DNA of 64,000 nucleotides, taken from the NCBI RefSeq assembly GCF_964019925.1, contig NZ_OZ026470.1:62001-126000 (forward strand). Reading direction: 5' to 3'. Positions within the stretch are counted from its first letter, which is position 1, and each line of letters begins with the position of its first letter. A program made the position numbers and the translations under genes. Positions 1-10,361 of the stretch are shown piece after piece. This stretch comes from Spiroplasma endosymbiont of Cantharis nigra. GTDB lineage: Bacteria; Bacillota_I; Bacilli_A; Mycoplasmatales; Mycoplasmataceae. The notes beneath the pieces were generated by a model. The model did no database searches. It had not been told where the DNA came from and worked only from the letters and a program-made list of their open reading frames with translations.

Positions 1-1
1 A

Positions 2-745
2 ATGCATAAATTAGAAATTAAAGATCTATATGTAAATATAGAGTGCAAAGAAATATTAAAGGGAATTAGTTTAACAGTTAAATCAGGAGAAATTCATGCT
101 TTAATGGGGCCAAATGGTAATGGTAAATCGACTTTATTAATGGCAATTATGGGTCATCCAAAGTATGAAATCATTTCAGGAGATATCTTAGTTGATGGTG
201 AATCAATATTAGAGATGAATGTTAATGAACGAAGTAAAGCTGGTTTATTTTTGGCAATGCAAAACCCACAAACAATTCCAGGAGTTTCAAACTTAGAGTT
301 TTTAAAATATATAGTAAACGCTCACAGTGATGAAAAGAAAAAATTACAAGAAATCTTTAAAGATATTAAACAAGGAGCAAAAGAGTTAGACTTTGATTTA
401 AATATGTTAAAGAGATTCGTTAATGATGGTTTTAGTGGTGGAGAGAAAAAGAAAAATGAAATTTTACAATTAAAAATGTTGAATCCAATTTTTAGTTTAA
501 TTGATGAAATTGATTCAGGATTAGATGTTGATGCTTTGGAAGTTGTTTCAAAAAACTTAAATCAAGTAGATTTATCAAGAAATGCAATGGTAATTGTTTC
601 TCACTATGATAGATTCTTCAAAAAGGTTAAACCAACTCATGCTCACGTTATTATTGAGGGAAAAATAATAACAAGTGGGGGAAAAGAAATTATTGAAAGA
701 ATTAATGCAGAAGGTTATACATGAGTAAAGGAATTATCTAAATAA
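2..745 (+). CDS. sufC: Fe-S cluster assembly ATPase SufC
   Basis: Cytosolic ABC-type ATPase that partners SufB and SufD in the Fe-S scaffold complex. The 247-residue protein has Walker A GPNGNGKS (about 36-43), the SufC-type signature FSGGEKK (144-150) and Walker B ending in LIDEIDSGLD (about 166-175), the usual SufC set. No membrane segments are present, as expected for SufC rather than a transporter ATPase. A TGA at 722-724 is read as Trp, and the real stop is TAA 743-745, whose last A is the first base of the sufD ATG (translational coupling). The ATG lies one base inside the window, so promoter and ribosome-binding site are not visible. It is first in the visible order sufC-sufD-sufS-sufU-sufB. 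Confidence 0.95.
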
Positions 746-1515
746 TGACTAATTTAAAATTAAATGAATCATATATAGATTTTAGAAACAAATTACCTAA
801 AACTTTTAACTTTGAAGATAATGAAAGCAAAATTATACTATTAGAGAATAAATTTGGAACAATTGATTTAAACATCAAAGAAAATGTTGAAATAAATATT
901 ATTGTGTTATTTTTACCTTCAACTGAAGTTAGTCAAAAAGACTTTAATATAAATTTTAATTTAAATAAAAATTCTTCATTAAATTTAAAAATATCAAATA
1001 TTGCAAATTATGATTGTAACGATAATTTTACTATTAACTTAAATGAAGAAAATACGGCAGTGGAATTTTATAATGCCACAATAATAAATAAAAGTTTTAA
1101 AAAAAACTCAGTTATAAATTCAGTACATAAAGCTAGAAACTCGTATTCAAATATTAGAACTTATGAAGTACTAAAAGATACATCAAAAGGTTTTATTAGA
1201 TGTATTAGTGATATTAAAAAGGGTTCAAATCAATCAGAAGCACATCAGGAATTAAGATTATTGGTTTTAGATAAAATGGCAAAAGCAGATTCGGATCCAG
1301 TTTTATTAATTGATGAAAATGATATTGTAGCAAGTCATGCTAATGCAATTGGTATGCTTGACCCTGATCAAGTATTTTACTTACTTTCAAGAGGTTTAAA
1401 TGAAACTCAGGCACAAGAATTAATTATAAATGGTTATTTTGAGCCAATATTTCAAGAAATTGAAGATGAAAAGCTACTAAAATACTTAAAAGAACAACTA
1501 AAGGGAATGATTTAA
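745..1515 (+). CDS. sufD: Fe-S assembly protein SufD
   Basis: SufB/SufD-family scaffold subunit of 256 residues, short compared with the roughly 400 residues of typical SufD, mostly through a small N-terminal part. The C-terminal half has the family's hallmark stretch ADSDPVLLIDENDIVASHAN followed by LLSRGL and a GYFEPI ending, matching the C-terminus of the SufB encoded downstream. It overlaps sufC and sufS by one base on each side (TAATG junctions), so the three are translationally coupled. There is no in-frame TGA. SufD is thought to act with SufB and SufC in cluster assembly and iron acquisition; the role here is inferred from family and context. Confidence 0.88.
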   Translation: MTNLKLNESYIDFRNKLPKTFNFEDNESKIILLENKFGTIDLNIKENVEINIIVLFLPSTEVSQKDFNINFNLNKNSSLNLKISNIANYDCNDNFTINLNEENTAVEFYNATIINKSFKKNSVINSVHKARNSYSNIRTYEVLKDTSKGFIRCISDIKKGSNQSEAHQELRLLVLDKMAKADSDPVLLIDENDIVASHANAIGMLDPDQVFYLLSRGLNETQAQELIINGYFEPIFQEIEDEKLLKYLKEQLKGMI

Positions 1516-2729
1516 TGAATTTTAAAGATAACTTTTCATATTTTAAAAACAATAGTAAGGAAATTTATTTTGATTCAGCTGCAACAGCAATTAAATTTGA
1601 TAAAGTTATAAAAGCTCAAAGTGACTATGATTTAAAGATTGGAGCTAATACGCACAATAATCTATTTGATAATGCTTATAAAGCAAATCAAATGGTTAGT
1701 GAAACTAGGTCTAAAATAGCAAAGTTTATTGGTATTGATGATAAAAATGAAATTATTTTTACAAGTGGAACAACGCACTCATTAAATCAACTAGTTTTTG
1801 GTATGAGAAATTATCTTAAAAAAAATGATGAGATTTTATTAACTAAGTTGGAGCATTCATCTAATTTATTGCCTTGAATGGTATTATCACAAGAAGAAAG
1901 TTTGAAAATTGATTATTTAGATTTGGATGAAAAGTTTTTAATTGACATCTCAAAACTTAAAAATAAAATAACTACTAAAACTAAAATTATTTCTTTTGCA
2001 ATGAATTCAAATACAACTGCGGGTTTAAATGATGTTGTTGCCATAGTTAAAGAAATTAGAAAACTTAATAAAAAAATTATAATCATTTTAGATTTAGCAC
2101 AATCAATCAAACAAAATAAAATTAATATTAAACAATTAGATGTTGATTGCGTTGCTTTTTCAACACATAAGATTTATGGTCCTTTTGGATTAGGTATCTT
2201 ATGGGCGAGAAAAGAAATTTTAGAGTTTTTAAAACCAATTTTTTATGGTGGGGGTAATAATGTAAGTATTAGTACAAATACTTACAAATTAGCACCAATT
2301 CCTGATAAATTTGAAGCAGGAACTCTTAACTTGTCAGCTATTTATGCTTTTAATGTCTGTTTAGATATATTAGAAGAGTTAAAACTTGAAAAAATGATTG
2401 CTTATGAAGAAGAATTAAAAAAATATTTTAGAGCTAAAGTTAAAGATATTGATCGTAAGAAATTTGAATTCTATAATCTAGAAAATGATCAACCAATTGT
2501 GCTATTTAATATGAAAAATGTAAACTCACAAGACTTTGGATCCTTTTTAAATAAAAAATATAATATCTCTGTAAGAGTTGGAAAACATTGCTCAAGATTG
2601 GCAAATGAACTTTTTAAAGTAAGTTCAACTATTAGAGCTAGTTTTTCAATTTATAATAGTAAAGAAGATATTGATAAATTTATTGAAGCATTAAAAGATT
2701 GTGATAATTGAATTAATGAGATTTTATAA
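1515..2729 (+). CDS. sufS: Cysteine desulfurase SufS
   Basis: PLP-dependent group II cysteine desulfurase that takes sulfur from cysteine and passes it to SufU. The 404-residue product reads through TGA codons at 1875-1877 and 2709-2711 as Trp. Visible landmarks are the N-terminal DSAATA motif, TSGTTHSLN, the PLP-lysine region FSTHKIYGPFG (Lys about 219) and the catalytic-cysteine loop VGKHCSRLA (Cys about 359). The start overlaps the sufD stop by one base. Length is normal for SufS. The adjacent sufU supports the SufS-SufU pairing known in Firmicutes. Confidence 0.95.
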
Positions 2730-2744
2730 AGGAGTGATTATGTA

Positions 2745-3179
2745 ATGTTTGATAAAAATGATAAGATTCAATTAAGGCAAATAATTATGGAGCACTATAC
2801 GCAACCAGATTTTAAAGGTCTTATTGAAAATGAAAAATCAATTATTAAATTTCAAGATTCACCAACTTGTGCAGATGAAATTAATGTTCAATTACTAATA
2901 GAAGGTGAAAAAATTGTAGATGCAAGATTTGATGGTAATGCTTGTGCAATATCAACTGCTTCAACTGACATATTATGTTCAAAATTAATAAATTTGACTC
3001 GTCAAGAAGCTCAAAAACAGCTTTTTAATTACTTTAATATGATAGCTGGCAATGATTATGATGAAGAAATATTAGATGAATTAATTGCTTTTTGAGAAAT
3101 TAATAAGCAAGGAAATAGAATTAATTGTGCTCTTTTAGGAGCTGATGGTTTAAAGTGAATTGTAAATAAGGAGGTGTAG
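2745..3179 (+). CDS. sufU: SufU sulfur-transfer/scaffold protein
   Basis: Zinc-dependent SufU (IscU-like) protein that accepts sulfur from SufS. The 144-residue protein keeps the three conserved cysteines (about C42 in TCADE, C67 in GNACAIS, C128 in INCALL) and the nearby Asp44, which ligate zinc in SufU. C78 is additional. TGA codons at 3093-3095 and 3156-3158 encode Trp. GGAG at 2731-2734 precedes the ATG. The end of the gene contains AAGGAGGTG (3169-3176), which is the ribosome-binding site of sufB three bases later, so the two are tightly coupled. Confidence 0.92.
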
Positions 3180-3182
3180 GAT

Positions 3183-4595
3183 ATGAAAAAATTAAAACAA
3201 GAAGAAGAAATTAAACAAATATCTGATTATAAGTATGGGTTTAATGAAGGTGAAGTTTCAACATATAAAGTTCAAAAAGGTTTAAATGAAAATGTTGTAA
3301 GAGAAATATCAAAACATAAAAATGAACCACAATGAATGCTTGATTATAGATTAGAAAGCTTAAAGGTTTTTGAGAAAAAAACTCAACCAACTTTTGGTCC
3401 AGATTTAAATTGAATTGATTTTAATGATTATTATTATTATACTGAAGGAGCAGGAAAAACGGCAAGGTCTTGAGATGATATTCCAGATAACATCAAAAGA
3501 ACTTTTGATCGTCTTGGAATTCCAGAAGCAGAGAAAAACTTTTTAGCAGGAATTAATGCACAATGAGATGCACGTCCAGTTTATGAAAAAATGAATGAAG
3601 AATTGGTAAAGCAAGGAATTCTTTTTACTGACTGTGATACAGCTTTAAGAAAATATCCTGAAATCTTTAAAAAGTATTTTGGTAAATTAGTTAAAAATGA
3701 TGATAATAAATATGCTTCTTTAAATGCAGCTGTTTGATCAGGGGGGACTTTTATTTATATCCCAAAAGGAGTTAAATTAGAAAAACCTTTACAAGCTTAT
3801 TTCAGAATTAATTATCAATCTTCAGGACAATTTGAAAGAACTTTGATTATTGTAGAAGATGATGCAGAGTTACATTACATTGAAGGATGTACTGCGCCAG
3901 TTTATTCAGAAAATAATTTACATGCTGCTATTGTTGAAATATTTGTTGGAAAAAGATCAAGTGTAAGATATACAACAGTACAAAACTGAAGTGACAATGT
4001 TTTAAATTTGGTTACCAAAAGAAGCATTGTTGAAGAAGACGGAAGAATGGAATGAATTGATGGAAATATTGGTTCAAAAGTTAATATGAAATATCCATCA
4101 TGTATTTTAAAAGGTGACAGAGCACAAGGAGATACTATTTCGATTGCTGTTGCTAAAAAAGGAGTATATCAAGATGCAGGAAGTAAAATGATTCATTTAG
4201 GTAAAGAAACTAAATCAAAAATAATATCAAAATCAATTACTTTCCAGGGAGGAACTGCAAATTATAGAGGACTTGCATATATTGGTCCAGAAGCTATAAA
4301 TTCAAAGGCAAGAGTTGAATGTGATACATTAATTTTAGATAATCAATCACACTCAGATACAATTCCTCAAAATAAAGTTCATAATAATCAATCTCAAATT
4401 GAACATGAAGCAACTGTTTCAAAAGTTAGTGAAGAGCAATTATTCTATTTAATGAGTAGAGGACTTGATGAGCAACAAGCTTTAGAAATAATTGTTATGG
4501 GGTTTTTAGAACCTTTTACAAAAGAATTACCTCTAGAATATGCAGTTGAACTAAATCAACTTATAAAAATGGATATGGAAGGTTCTGTAGGTTAA
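3183..4595 (+). CDS. sufB: Fe-S scaffold protein SufB
   Basis: Core scaffold of the SufBCD complex, 470 residues, normal for SufB. Recognisable elements are the N-terminal KYGFNEG, FGPDLNWIDF, a central beta-helix region ([21 protein letters not shown]), [13 protein letters not shown], and a C-terminal core with [15 protein letters not shown] and [11 protein letters not shown]. Around ten in-frame TGA codons are read as Trp. The start is fixed by AAGGAGGTG 7 bases upstream. It is the last suf gene; a membrane protein of unknown role follows 25 bases later and may be co-transcribed. Confidence 0.96.
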
Positions 4596-4620
4596 AAACA
4601 CTTAGTGAGGAGATAACTCT

Positions 4621-5379
4621 ATGCTTAAAAAAGATAAGATTAAAAAATGGTTTAACTATTTTTTTTATGTATGGTGTACATTAGCTTTAGCATTAGCACT
4701 TTTATTGGATCTTATTTGTGGAACACTATATGATCCAAAGAAAAGTGATTTTAATGTTGCTATTATAGAACAAACAATTTATTTTTCAGTTTGAGTTGCA
4801 GTTATAACTTCAATTTTTGGTTTGATAAATTGAATTCATTTACATAATAAAAGCATGGCAAGATGAATGGTTGGCAAAAATATTCATACTTCAATTACAA
4901 CATTAAATGTCTTAATTTTTATATTATTTAATGTTACATTTATAGCTCAAAAAGGAGACATAATTGGTTTTGATACTTGATATGGAAAAACTAAATCAAT
5001 AATTGAGCACTTTATGACTCCAATTATGGTATTAACTTTTTATTTTATTTATCAAAATGAAAAAGTGGAAGATAAAATATTTATTAAAAAATATTGTTGA
5101 TTTAATTTAATTTTTATAACTATTTATTCCTTTTATATTATTTTAAGAATGATTATGCTATTAAAATTAGAGATTGAAACAACTGAAACATTGCCATTAA
5201 TTCCATATCCGCAAATTGATCCAACAATTGTGGGTTATCCTATATTTATAACTGGTACATTATGTGGTATTTTTGGAACTGTTTTTATCTCAGTCTTTTT
5301 TAATAAGATGTCAAATCTTAATTATTCAGCAATCCAAAAGAATTTGCTGGCAAATGAAGCAAAGAAAAAGATTAGTTAA
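4621..5379 (+). CDS. Polytopic membrane protein, unknown function
   Basis: 252-residue protein with about six predicted hydrophobic segments (near residues 14-34, 45-65, 88-108, 130-148, 158-178 and 205-230). The composition is Trp- and Phe-rich and the C-terminal tail is lysine-rich and cytosolic (AKKKIS). GAGGAG at 4607-4612 supports the ATG. It follows sufB by 25 bases and is closed by a hairpin terminator, so it is probably the last gene of the suf transcript, but nothing in the sequence links it to Fe-S metabolism. I do not recognise a named family. Confidence 0.8.
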
Positions 5380-5380
5380 A

Positions 5381-5409
5381 AAAATGTTGGTTTAACCAAC
5401 GTTTTTTTT
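5381..5409 (+). terminator. Rho-independent terminator after the suf transcript
   Basis: GTTGG-TTTAA-CCAAC hairpin flanked by an A run upstream and T8 downstream, directly after the stop codon at 5379. The symmetric A/T flanks could also work toward the minus-strand gene that ends at 5441. Confidence 0.8.
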
Positions 5410-5440
5410 GACTTTAAATATATCACTTATTCAAATAATC

Positions 5441-5896
5441 TTATGTATTTAGTGCTTTTTTTGTTACTTTTTTATTAGTACATTTATAGCAAAATAGGGC
5501 AGTTAATTCAATTTTGAAACTCATTTTTCCAGTTTTAAAAGAAAAATTATTTATTTCAGGAATTGTTTTGTCTACTGTTTCAAATCATTCCATATATTTT
5601 TTTGAGTTACATTTTTTCTTACAATTTGTACATAAAATTGAATTTACTTCATAACGCTTTAAAACAGCCCTTATTTCTGCTAGATATCATTCAAAATCAT
5701 TTTTTGAATATTCATCTGAGAAGTATTTATTAAAGGCATCTAATAATGCTCTCTCAGCTGCATCAAATTTTTGCTTCTTATCATTATATTTCTTTACTAA
5801 AAAAGGTATCAATAGAGAAGCTGTAAATACAGTTATTGTTGAAATTGCAGTTAAAATAGTATTTATTATTTCTGTTTCATATGTTAAAAAAATCAT
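5441..5896 (-). CDS. Single-TM protein with cysteine-pair (zinc-ribbon-like) tail
   Basis: 151-residue minus-strand protein: one hydrophobic segment near residues 10-32, a charged helix (KKYNDKKQKFDAAERALLDAF), then a C-terminal half with CTNCKKKC and later CYKCTNKK, two CxxC-type pairs able to bind zinc. TGA codons at 5687-5689 and 5585-5587 (plus-strand tca) are read as Trp; without that the cysteine domain would be missed. AGGAG lies 8 bases before the ATG. It sits just downstream (in minus-strand sense) of the nfu-like gene and may share its transcript. I do not recognise the family. Confidence 0.7.
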
Positions 5897-5919
5897 TAAA
5901 TTAGTCTCCTAGTTTCAAT

Positions 5920-6159
5920 TTACATTACAAGTTCTACACCATCAATATCATAGGGAAATTCTTCAATTAAAACTCCCTCAACACCTTCTTTAAAAGTTAA
6001 TTCAGTAAGTCCACATCCAACACAATTACCCTTAAGGCGGATATAAACAAGTCTATCTTTTATAGCAACAAATTCCATATCTCCACCATCTTGTGTAATA
6101 TACATTCTTAATTGCTCAAGTGTAGCCTTTACTTTCTCTTCTAAATTATTTTTTTCCAA
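5920..6159 (-). CDS. NifU C-terminal domain (Nfu-type) Fe-S carrier
   Basis: 79-residue stand-alone Nfu domain: acidic first helix, MYITQDGGDMEFV, then RLKGNCVGCGLTELT with the cluster-binding CxxC, and the ending GVEGVLIEEFP. Nfu proteins accept Fe-S clusters from the scaffold and deliver them to apo-enzymes. It lies 1.3 kb from the sufCDSUB operon on the opposite strand, giving the organism a scaffold plus a carrier in one neighbourhood. The domain is complete and the length is typical for a minimal Nfu. Confidence 0.9.
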   Translation of the reverse strand: MEKNNLEEKVKATLEQLRMYITQDGGDMEFVAIKDRLVYIRLKGNCVGCGLTELTFKEGVEGVLIEEFPYDIDGVELVM

Positions 6160-6247
6160 AAAATCACCTACTTTTAAAAATTTTTTTTTAAATAATTATT
6201 TCTATTACAATTTAAGTTTATAATTATTTTGTAAGGAGAGCAAGAGT

Positions 6248-6574
6248 ATGTTGAATAAAGGACAAAAAGTAGAAGCAAAGATTACAGCAATTGTTAACTA
6301 CGGTGCTTTTTGTGAAATTAACGATGACAATGAATTAGTTAAAGGACTAATTCATATTTCTGAAATATCGGATTTTTTTGTTAAAAATATTGACGAATTC
6401 TTAATGATAAATGAATCATATGAAGTTGAAGTTATTGAGTATTTAGAAGACAAAAAACAAGTTAAATTGAGTTACAAAGCAAATAGACCGCATTTATTAA
6501 AGTCATCAGAAACCAAAATACCAGAAACAAAAAGTGGTTTTGATAATTTAAAAAATAGCGTAGAATCAAAGTAG
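6248..6574 (+). CDS. S1-domain RNA-binding protein
   Basis: 108 residues with one S1 fold at residues 1-75: MLNKGQKVEAKITAIVNYGA, then GLIHISEIS and KKQVKLSYKA, followed by a short polar tail. Small single-S1 proteins of this type (YugI/CvfD, general stress protein 13 family in Firmicutes) associate with ribosomes or RNA. AAGGAG at 6233-6238 supports the ATG. A TATAAT at 6219-6224 may be its -10 box. It ends 22 bases before pgi and is probably co-transcribed with it. Confidence 0.85.
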   Translation: MLNKGQKVEAKITAIVNYGAFCEINDDNELVKGLIHISEISDFFVKNIDEFLMINESYEVEVIEYLEDKKQVKLSYKANRPHLLKSSETKIPETKSGFDNLKNSVESK

Positions 6575-6596
6575 TCATAAGGAGAGTATTAGCAAT

Positions 6597-7877
6597 ATGA
6601 TAAAAGTAAGTTTTAAAGACTCAAAAATTAAAAGTGAAATTAATAAATTTAGGGAAGCAAAAATTAAAGAAGTACATGATATGATTGAAAATAAAACTGG
6701 TATAGGTAGTGATTTTTTAGGGTGAAATAACTGACCAGTGGAGTTTGATAAAGATGAATTAAAAAAAATGAAAAAAGTAGCACAAGAGCTTAGAAATAAA
6801 ATTGACATTCTTCTAGTTGTAGGAATTGGGGGAAGTTATTTAGGAGCGCGTGCAGCCGATGAAATGATCAGAGGTTTATACACAAAAGATAAAGTAGAAT
6901 TAATCTATATAGGAAATACTATATCATCTACATATACTCAACAGGTAGTTGACTATATTAAAGATAAAGAATTTGGTATTGTAAATATATCAAAATCAGG
7001 AACTACAACAGAACCTGGAATAGCATTTAGAGTATTTGAAAAACTTTTAGTTGATCTAAAAGGAAAGCAAATTGCAAAAGAAAGAATTGTTGCAGTAACT
7101 GATAAAGCCAAGGGAGCTTTAAAAGAACTTGCAACAGCTGAAGGCTATGAAAAGTTTACAATTCCAGATGATATCGGTGGAAGGTTTTCAGTATTTACAC
7201 CAGTAGGAATTTTTCCTTTATTAGTAGCGGGAGTTAATGTTGATGAAATCTTTAAGGGAGCTAAAAAAGCTATGGAAGATACAAAAAACATTAATAATGA
7301 TGCTTATAAGTATGCAATAGCAAGATATATTTTGCATATTGAAAAAGGTTATAAAGCCGAAACTTTAGTAGGTTATGAACTTCAAATGCAAACATTTACA
7401 GAATGATGAAAACAATTATTTGGAGAATCAGAAGGTAAAGATGGCAAAGGTTTATTTCCTACAAGTTGTATTTTTTCAACTGATTTACATTCATTAGGAC
7501 AATTTATTCAAGAGGGTACAAAAAACATATTATTTGAAACAATAATAGATGTTAAGAAACCTAATTTTGATTTAAAAGTTCCAAAAAATAGTGACGATTT
7601 AGATGGTTTAAACTATTTAACAACTAAATCATTTCATGAAATTAATAAGATAGCACTTGAAGGTGTTATTGATGCCCATGCAAATACTGGAGAAGTTCCA
7701 AATATTGTATTAGAATTTGATAAGATGGATGCCGAAATGTTTGGCTATGCAGCTTATTGATTTATGAAAGCATGTGCAATGAGCGGATATTTATTAGGTA
7801 TTAATCCTTTTAATCAACCAGGAGTTGAAGTCTATAAAGCAAATATGTTTAAATTGCTAAAAAAACCAGGATTTTAA
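6597..7877 (+). CDS. pgi: Glucose-6-phosphate isomerase
   Basis: Second glycolytic enzyme: interconverts glucose-6-phosphate and fructose-6-phosphate. 426 residues, matching the short Pgi type of Firmicutes and Mollicutes. Landmarks: [13 protein letters not shown], the sugar-phosphate loop [42 protein letters not shown], and a C-terminal region with [16 protein letters not shown] codons near 6723, 6732 and 7404 encode Trp. AAGGAGAG at 6579-6586 lies before the ATG. It is closed by a strong terminator at 7884. Confidence 0.97.
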
Positions 7878-7883
7878 AAAAAT

Positions 7884-7914
7884 AAAAAAATGATAGGGCT
7901 ACTATCATTTTTTT
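7884..7914 (+). terminator. Terminator after pgi
   Basis: TGATAG-ggcta-CTATCA hairpin with A7 upstream and T7 downstream, 13 bases after the pgi stop. Confidence 0.85.
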
Positions 7915-7947
7915 AAACTAAAATTACTTTATATAGGAGTGAAAAAA

Positions 7948-8451
7948 ATGCTAACAAAAGAAAATTTAATTTATTTAAAAGAGAAACAAATAATCTTGGA
8001 TAAATATATAATCGATACAAAAAAAATAGTTGTAAATGAGAAAATAATTAAAAAGAAAATAATTGCATTTCTTGTTGAGGTGTCAGAATTTATTAATGAA
8101 TATAGAGCCTTTAAATATTGATCAAACAAGCCAGCAAGCGAAAGAACAATAATATTAGAAGAATTAATTGATTGTGTACATTTTATTATAAGTTTAGGAA
8201 TTGATATAAATTTTGACTTTTTAAAATTTAATAATAAAATTATAAAGGCTAGTGATGTTGATTTATGAAGTATTAATGTTTATAGAAAAGCTTTAATATT
8301 TGAAGAAAAATTTAATAGTGAATCTTATAGTGAACTATTAGATGAGTTCTTATCAGTTATGTACATTTTACAGATTACAACTGATGAAATTATTAATATT
8401 TATAACAAAAAAAATCAAATAAATTTTAATAGACAAGATACTGGTTATTAG
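7948..8451 (+). CDS. All-alpha dUTP diphosphatase (dimeric dUTPase family)
   Basis: 167-residue protein of the helical MazG/dUTPase superfamily. The metal-binding signature is visible as EVSEFINEYRAFKYWSNK (ExxE ... KYW) and, about 20 residues on, EELIDCVHFIISLG (ExxD). The reaction would be dUTP hydrolysis to dUMP, which limits uracil incorporation and feeds thymidylate synthesis. The start is the ATG at 7948: AGGAG (7935-7939) lies 8 bases upstream, while the in-frame GTG at 7939 overlaps that site. TGA codons at 8119 and 8266 are Trp. Substrate is inferred from family. Confidence 0.85.
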
Positions 8452-8480
8452 TTTTAAAGAAAAAAGAAGAGGGATTAATA

Positions 8481-9605
8481 ATGTCAAATAAAGATCTTAA
8501 AAATATATATAATTACCAGCCTTTAGACCCACATGACCCAAAAATGCCTTCTTTAACAAAAACTGAATCAGTTAATGATAATTATGAAACTATTAATATT
8601 GAAGAGAAAGATATAGTTAGTAAAGATCGAACACAAGAACTTATTTTTGAATCAGAAAGACCAAAAAAAGTAAAAGTGGAAAGTGAAGCTATCATTGAAG
8701 GGTTAGAAGATAATAAGAAAAGTGCTTCAAACATTATTTCAAAACTAAAAAGACAAAATGAAATTACTAAAACAACTGAATTAGATGAAGAATTAGTTAC
8801 TCATGATTTTGTCTTTCCTGACCCCAAATCAGATTTAAATATTCTTAATTCTTTTGCACATAAAAGAATGACATCTTATAACCAATTAAATGAAACAAAA
8901 GCAAGAATAAAAATGTCTCGTGGTGAAGTTAGATTGAAATTAACTGAAAATGAAATACAGTTAATATTAAATAAATTTAAAGCTAAAGTTATTAAAGTTA
9001 CTTCAAAAGAAGTTGTTTTAAAAAACAGTAAATATGGGTTTGAAATTTATCGAAATTCTTCTGATAAACGTTATTGAGTAGCTGCAACAAATTTTGAAGA
9101 AATATGAGATCCAAAATCAAATAATTATATGAATGTTTGAACTGGAAATGCTTTTACTGGTTATGGGTTTCATGACTTCAATGAAACCTTGAAGCAAACC
9201 GATACTATGATGACAAAGGGAAAAACTGGTTGAATAATGTGAAGAGATCATGTAATTGATTGAAATAAAGACACTAATCGTTTTTATTCTGGTAGTGAAC
9301 CAAAAAAATTTACTTATGATGAATATAAAAAAATCGTTAAGTGATATAAAGAAAATAAAATTTGAATTTTAGTAAAACAAGAAAAAGTTAAAGATATTGA
9401 AGATTTAATGGAAGAGAATAAAGATAAAAGAAGAAAGGGCGAAGCAATTGCTCCAATTGCAACAATTCAAGCCAAATTATTACAACCACCACGTAGAGCC
9501 TCATTAGTTTATGGTTATCCAGTTGATAATCCAAGTTATAAAGGAAAGGACTATGTAAAACCAGAAAATAAATTATATCAAATTGGTTTTGCTTTTAGTG
9601 AATAA
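8481..9605 (+). CDS. Conserved Trp-rich protein, unknown function
   Basis: 374 residues without signal peptide or membrane segment. Residues 1-150 are low-complexity and acidic/lysine-rich, probably disordered. The folded part (about 150-374) is rich in aromatic residues, with YWVAATNFEEIWDP, NVWTGNAFTGYGFHDF, GWIMWRDHVIDWN and KWYKENKIWILVK, and ends in a Pro/Tyr-rich segment. At least ten in-frame TGA codons encode Trp. GAAGAGGG at 8467-8474 precedes the ATG. The stop at 9603-9605 is three bases before the next gene, suggesting coupling to the rRNA methylase. I do not recognise it. Confidence 0.75.
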
Positions 9606-9608
9606 AAA

Positions 9609-10343
9609 ATGAAGATAACATCTGTAAATAATTCTTTAATTGAAGAAGTCTTATCTTATAAAGAAACTAAAGTTCAAAAAGAACAAAAAAAATACATCAT
9701 TGAAGGAATCAAAATGGTTGATTTGGCTATTCAAAAAGAGGTAGTTGAATTAATCTTAGTTGAAAGCAAACTATTTGATAAATATAAAAATTTTAAAAAC
9801 ATTGTAGAAATTTCAGATAATGTTTCAAAAAAATTAAGTGATCTAAAAACTAGTCAAGGAATTTATGCAATTTGTCGTATTGAAAAAAAACAAGAGCTTG
9901 ATGGTAATTATCTTATTATTGATGGTATACAAGATCCAGGAAATTTAGGAACTCTAATTAGAAGTGCTTTTGCTTTTGACTTTAAAAACATTATCTGTTC
10001 AAATGATTGTGTTAGTTTTTATCACCCTAAAGTCTTAAGAGCAACTCAATCAAATCACTTTGATTTAAATCTTTTAAATGAAGATTTAAATAATTATATA
10101 GATAATTTAAAGCAAAAGAATATAATAGTTTTAGGAACTTTATTAAAGCAAAAAAGTGACTTACTAGAAAATATGAAGAATAAAAGAGTAGCTTTAATTC
10201 TTGGCAATGAAGGCCAGGGAATCTCAAAAGAGATTTCCCAAAAGATTGATAAGAATATAATAATTAAAACTAATAAAGAACTTGAAAGTTTAAATGTAGG
10301 TGTTGCAGGTTCAATATTAATGAATATTATTTATTCACTTTAG
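9609..10343 (+). CDS. TrmH/SpoU-family RNA 2'-O-methyltransferase
   Basis: 244 residues. An N-terminal substrate-binding domain (residues 1-95, YIIEGIKMVDLAI) is followed by a SPOUT knotted domain with the three family motifs: DGIQDPGNLGTLIRSAFAF (motif 1, catalytic Asn/Arg region), LILGNEGQGIS (motif 2) and ESLNVGVAGSILMN (motif 3). Such enzymes methylate ribose in 23S rRNA (RlmB type) or tRNA using SAM. The exact target cannot be read from sequence. The ATG lies 3 bases after the previous stop without its own clear ribosome-binding site, so it probably depends on coupled translation. Confidence 0.92.
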   Translation: MKITSVNNSLIEEVLSYKETKVQKEQKKYIIEGIKMVDLAIQKEVVELILVESKLFDKYKNFKNIVEISDNVSKKLSDLKTSQGIYAICRIEKKQELDGNYLIIDGIQDPGNLGTLIRSAFAFDFKNIICSNDCVSFYHPKVLRATQSNHFDLNLLNEDLNNYIDNLKQKNIIVLGTLLKQKSDLLENMKNKRVALILGNEGQGISKEISQKIDKNIIIKTNKELESLNVGVAGSILMNIIYSL

Positions 10344-10361
10344 AAAAGGAAAGATATTTAA

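Noticed and set aside
1515..2729. Genes that look split by stop codons (sufS, sufB, ileS, oppA and most others)
   Set aside because: Every break is a TGA at a position where Trp fits the family; true TAA/TAG stops end each gene. This is genetic code 4, not pseudogene decay.
7939..7947. GTG start for the dUTPase
   Set aside because: The GTG overlaps the AGGAG ribosome-binding site; the ATG at 7948 has correct spacing.
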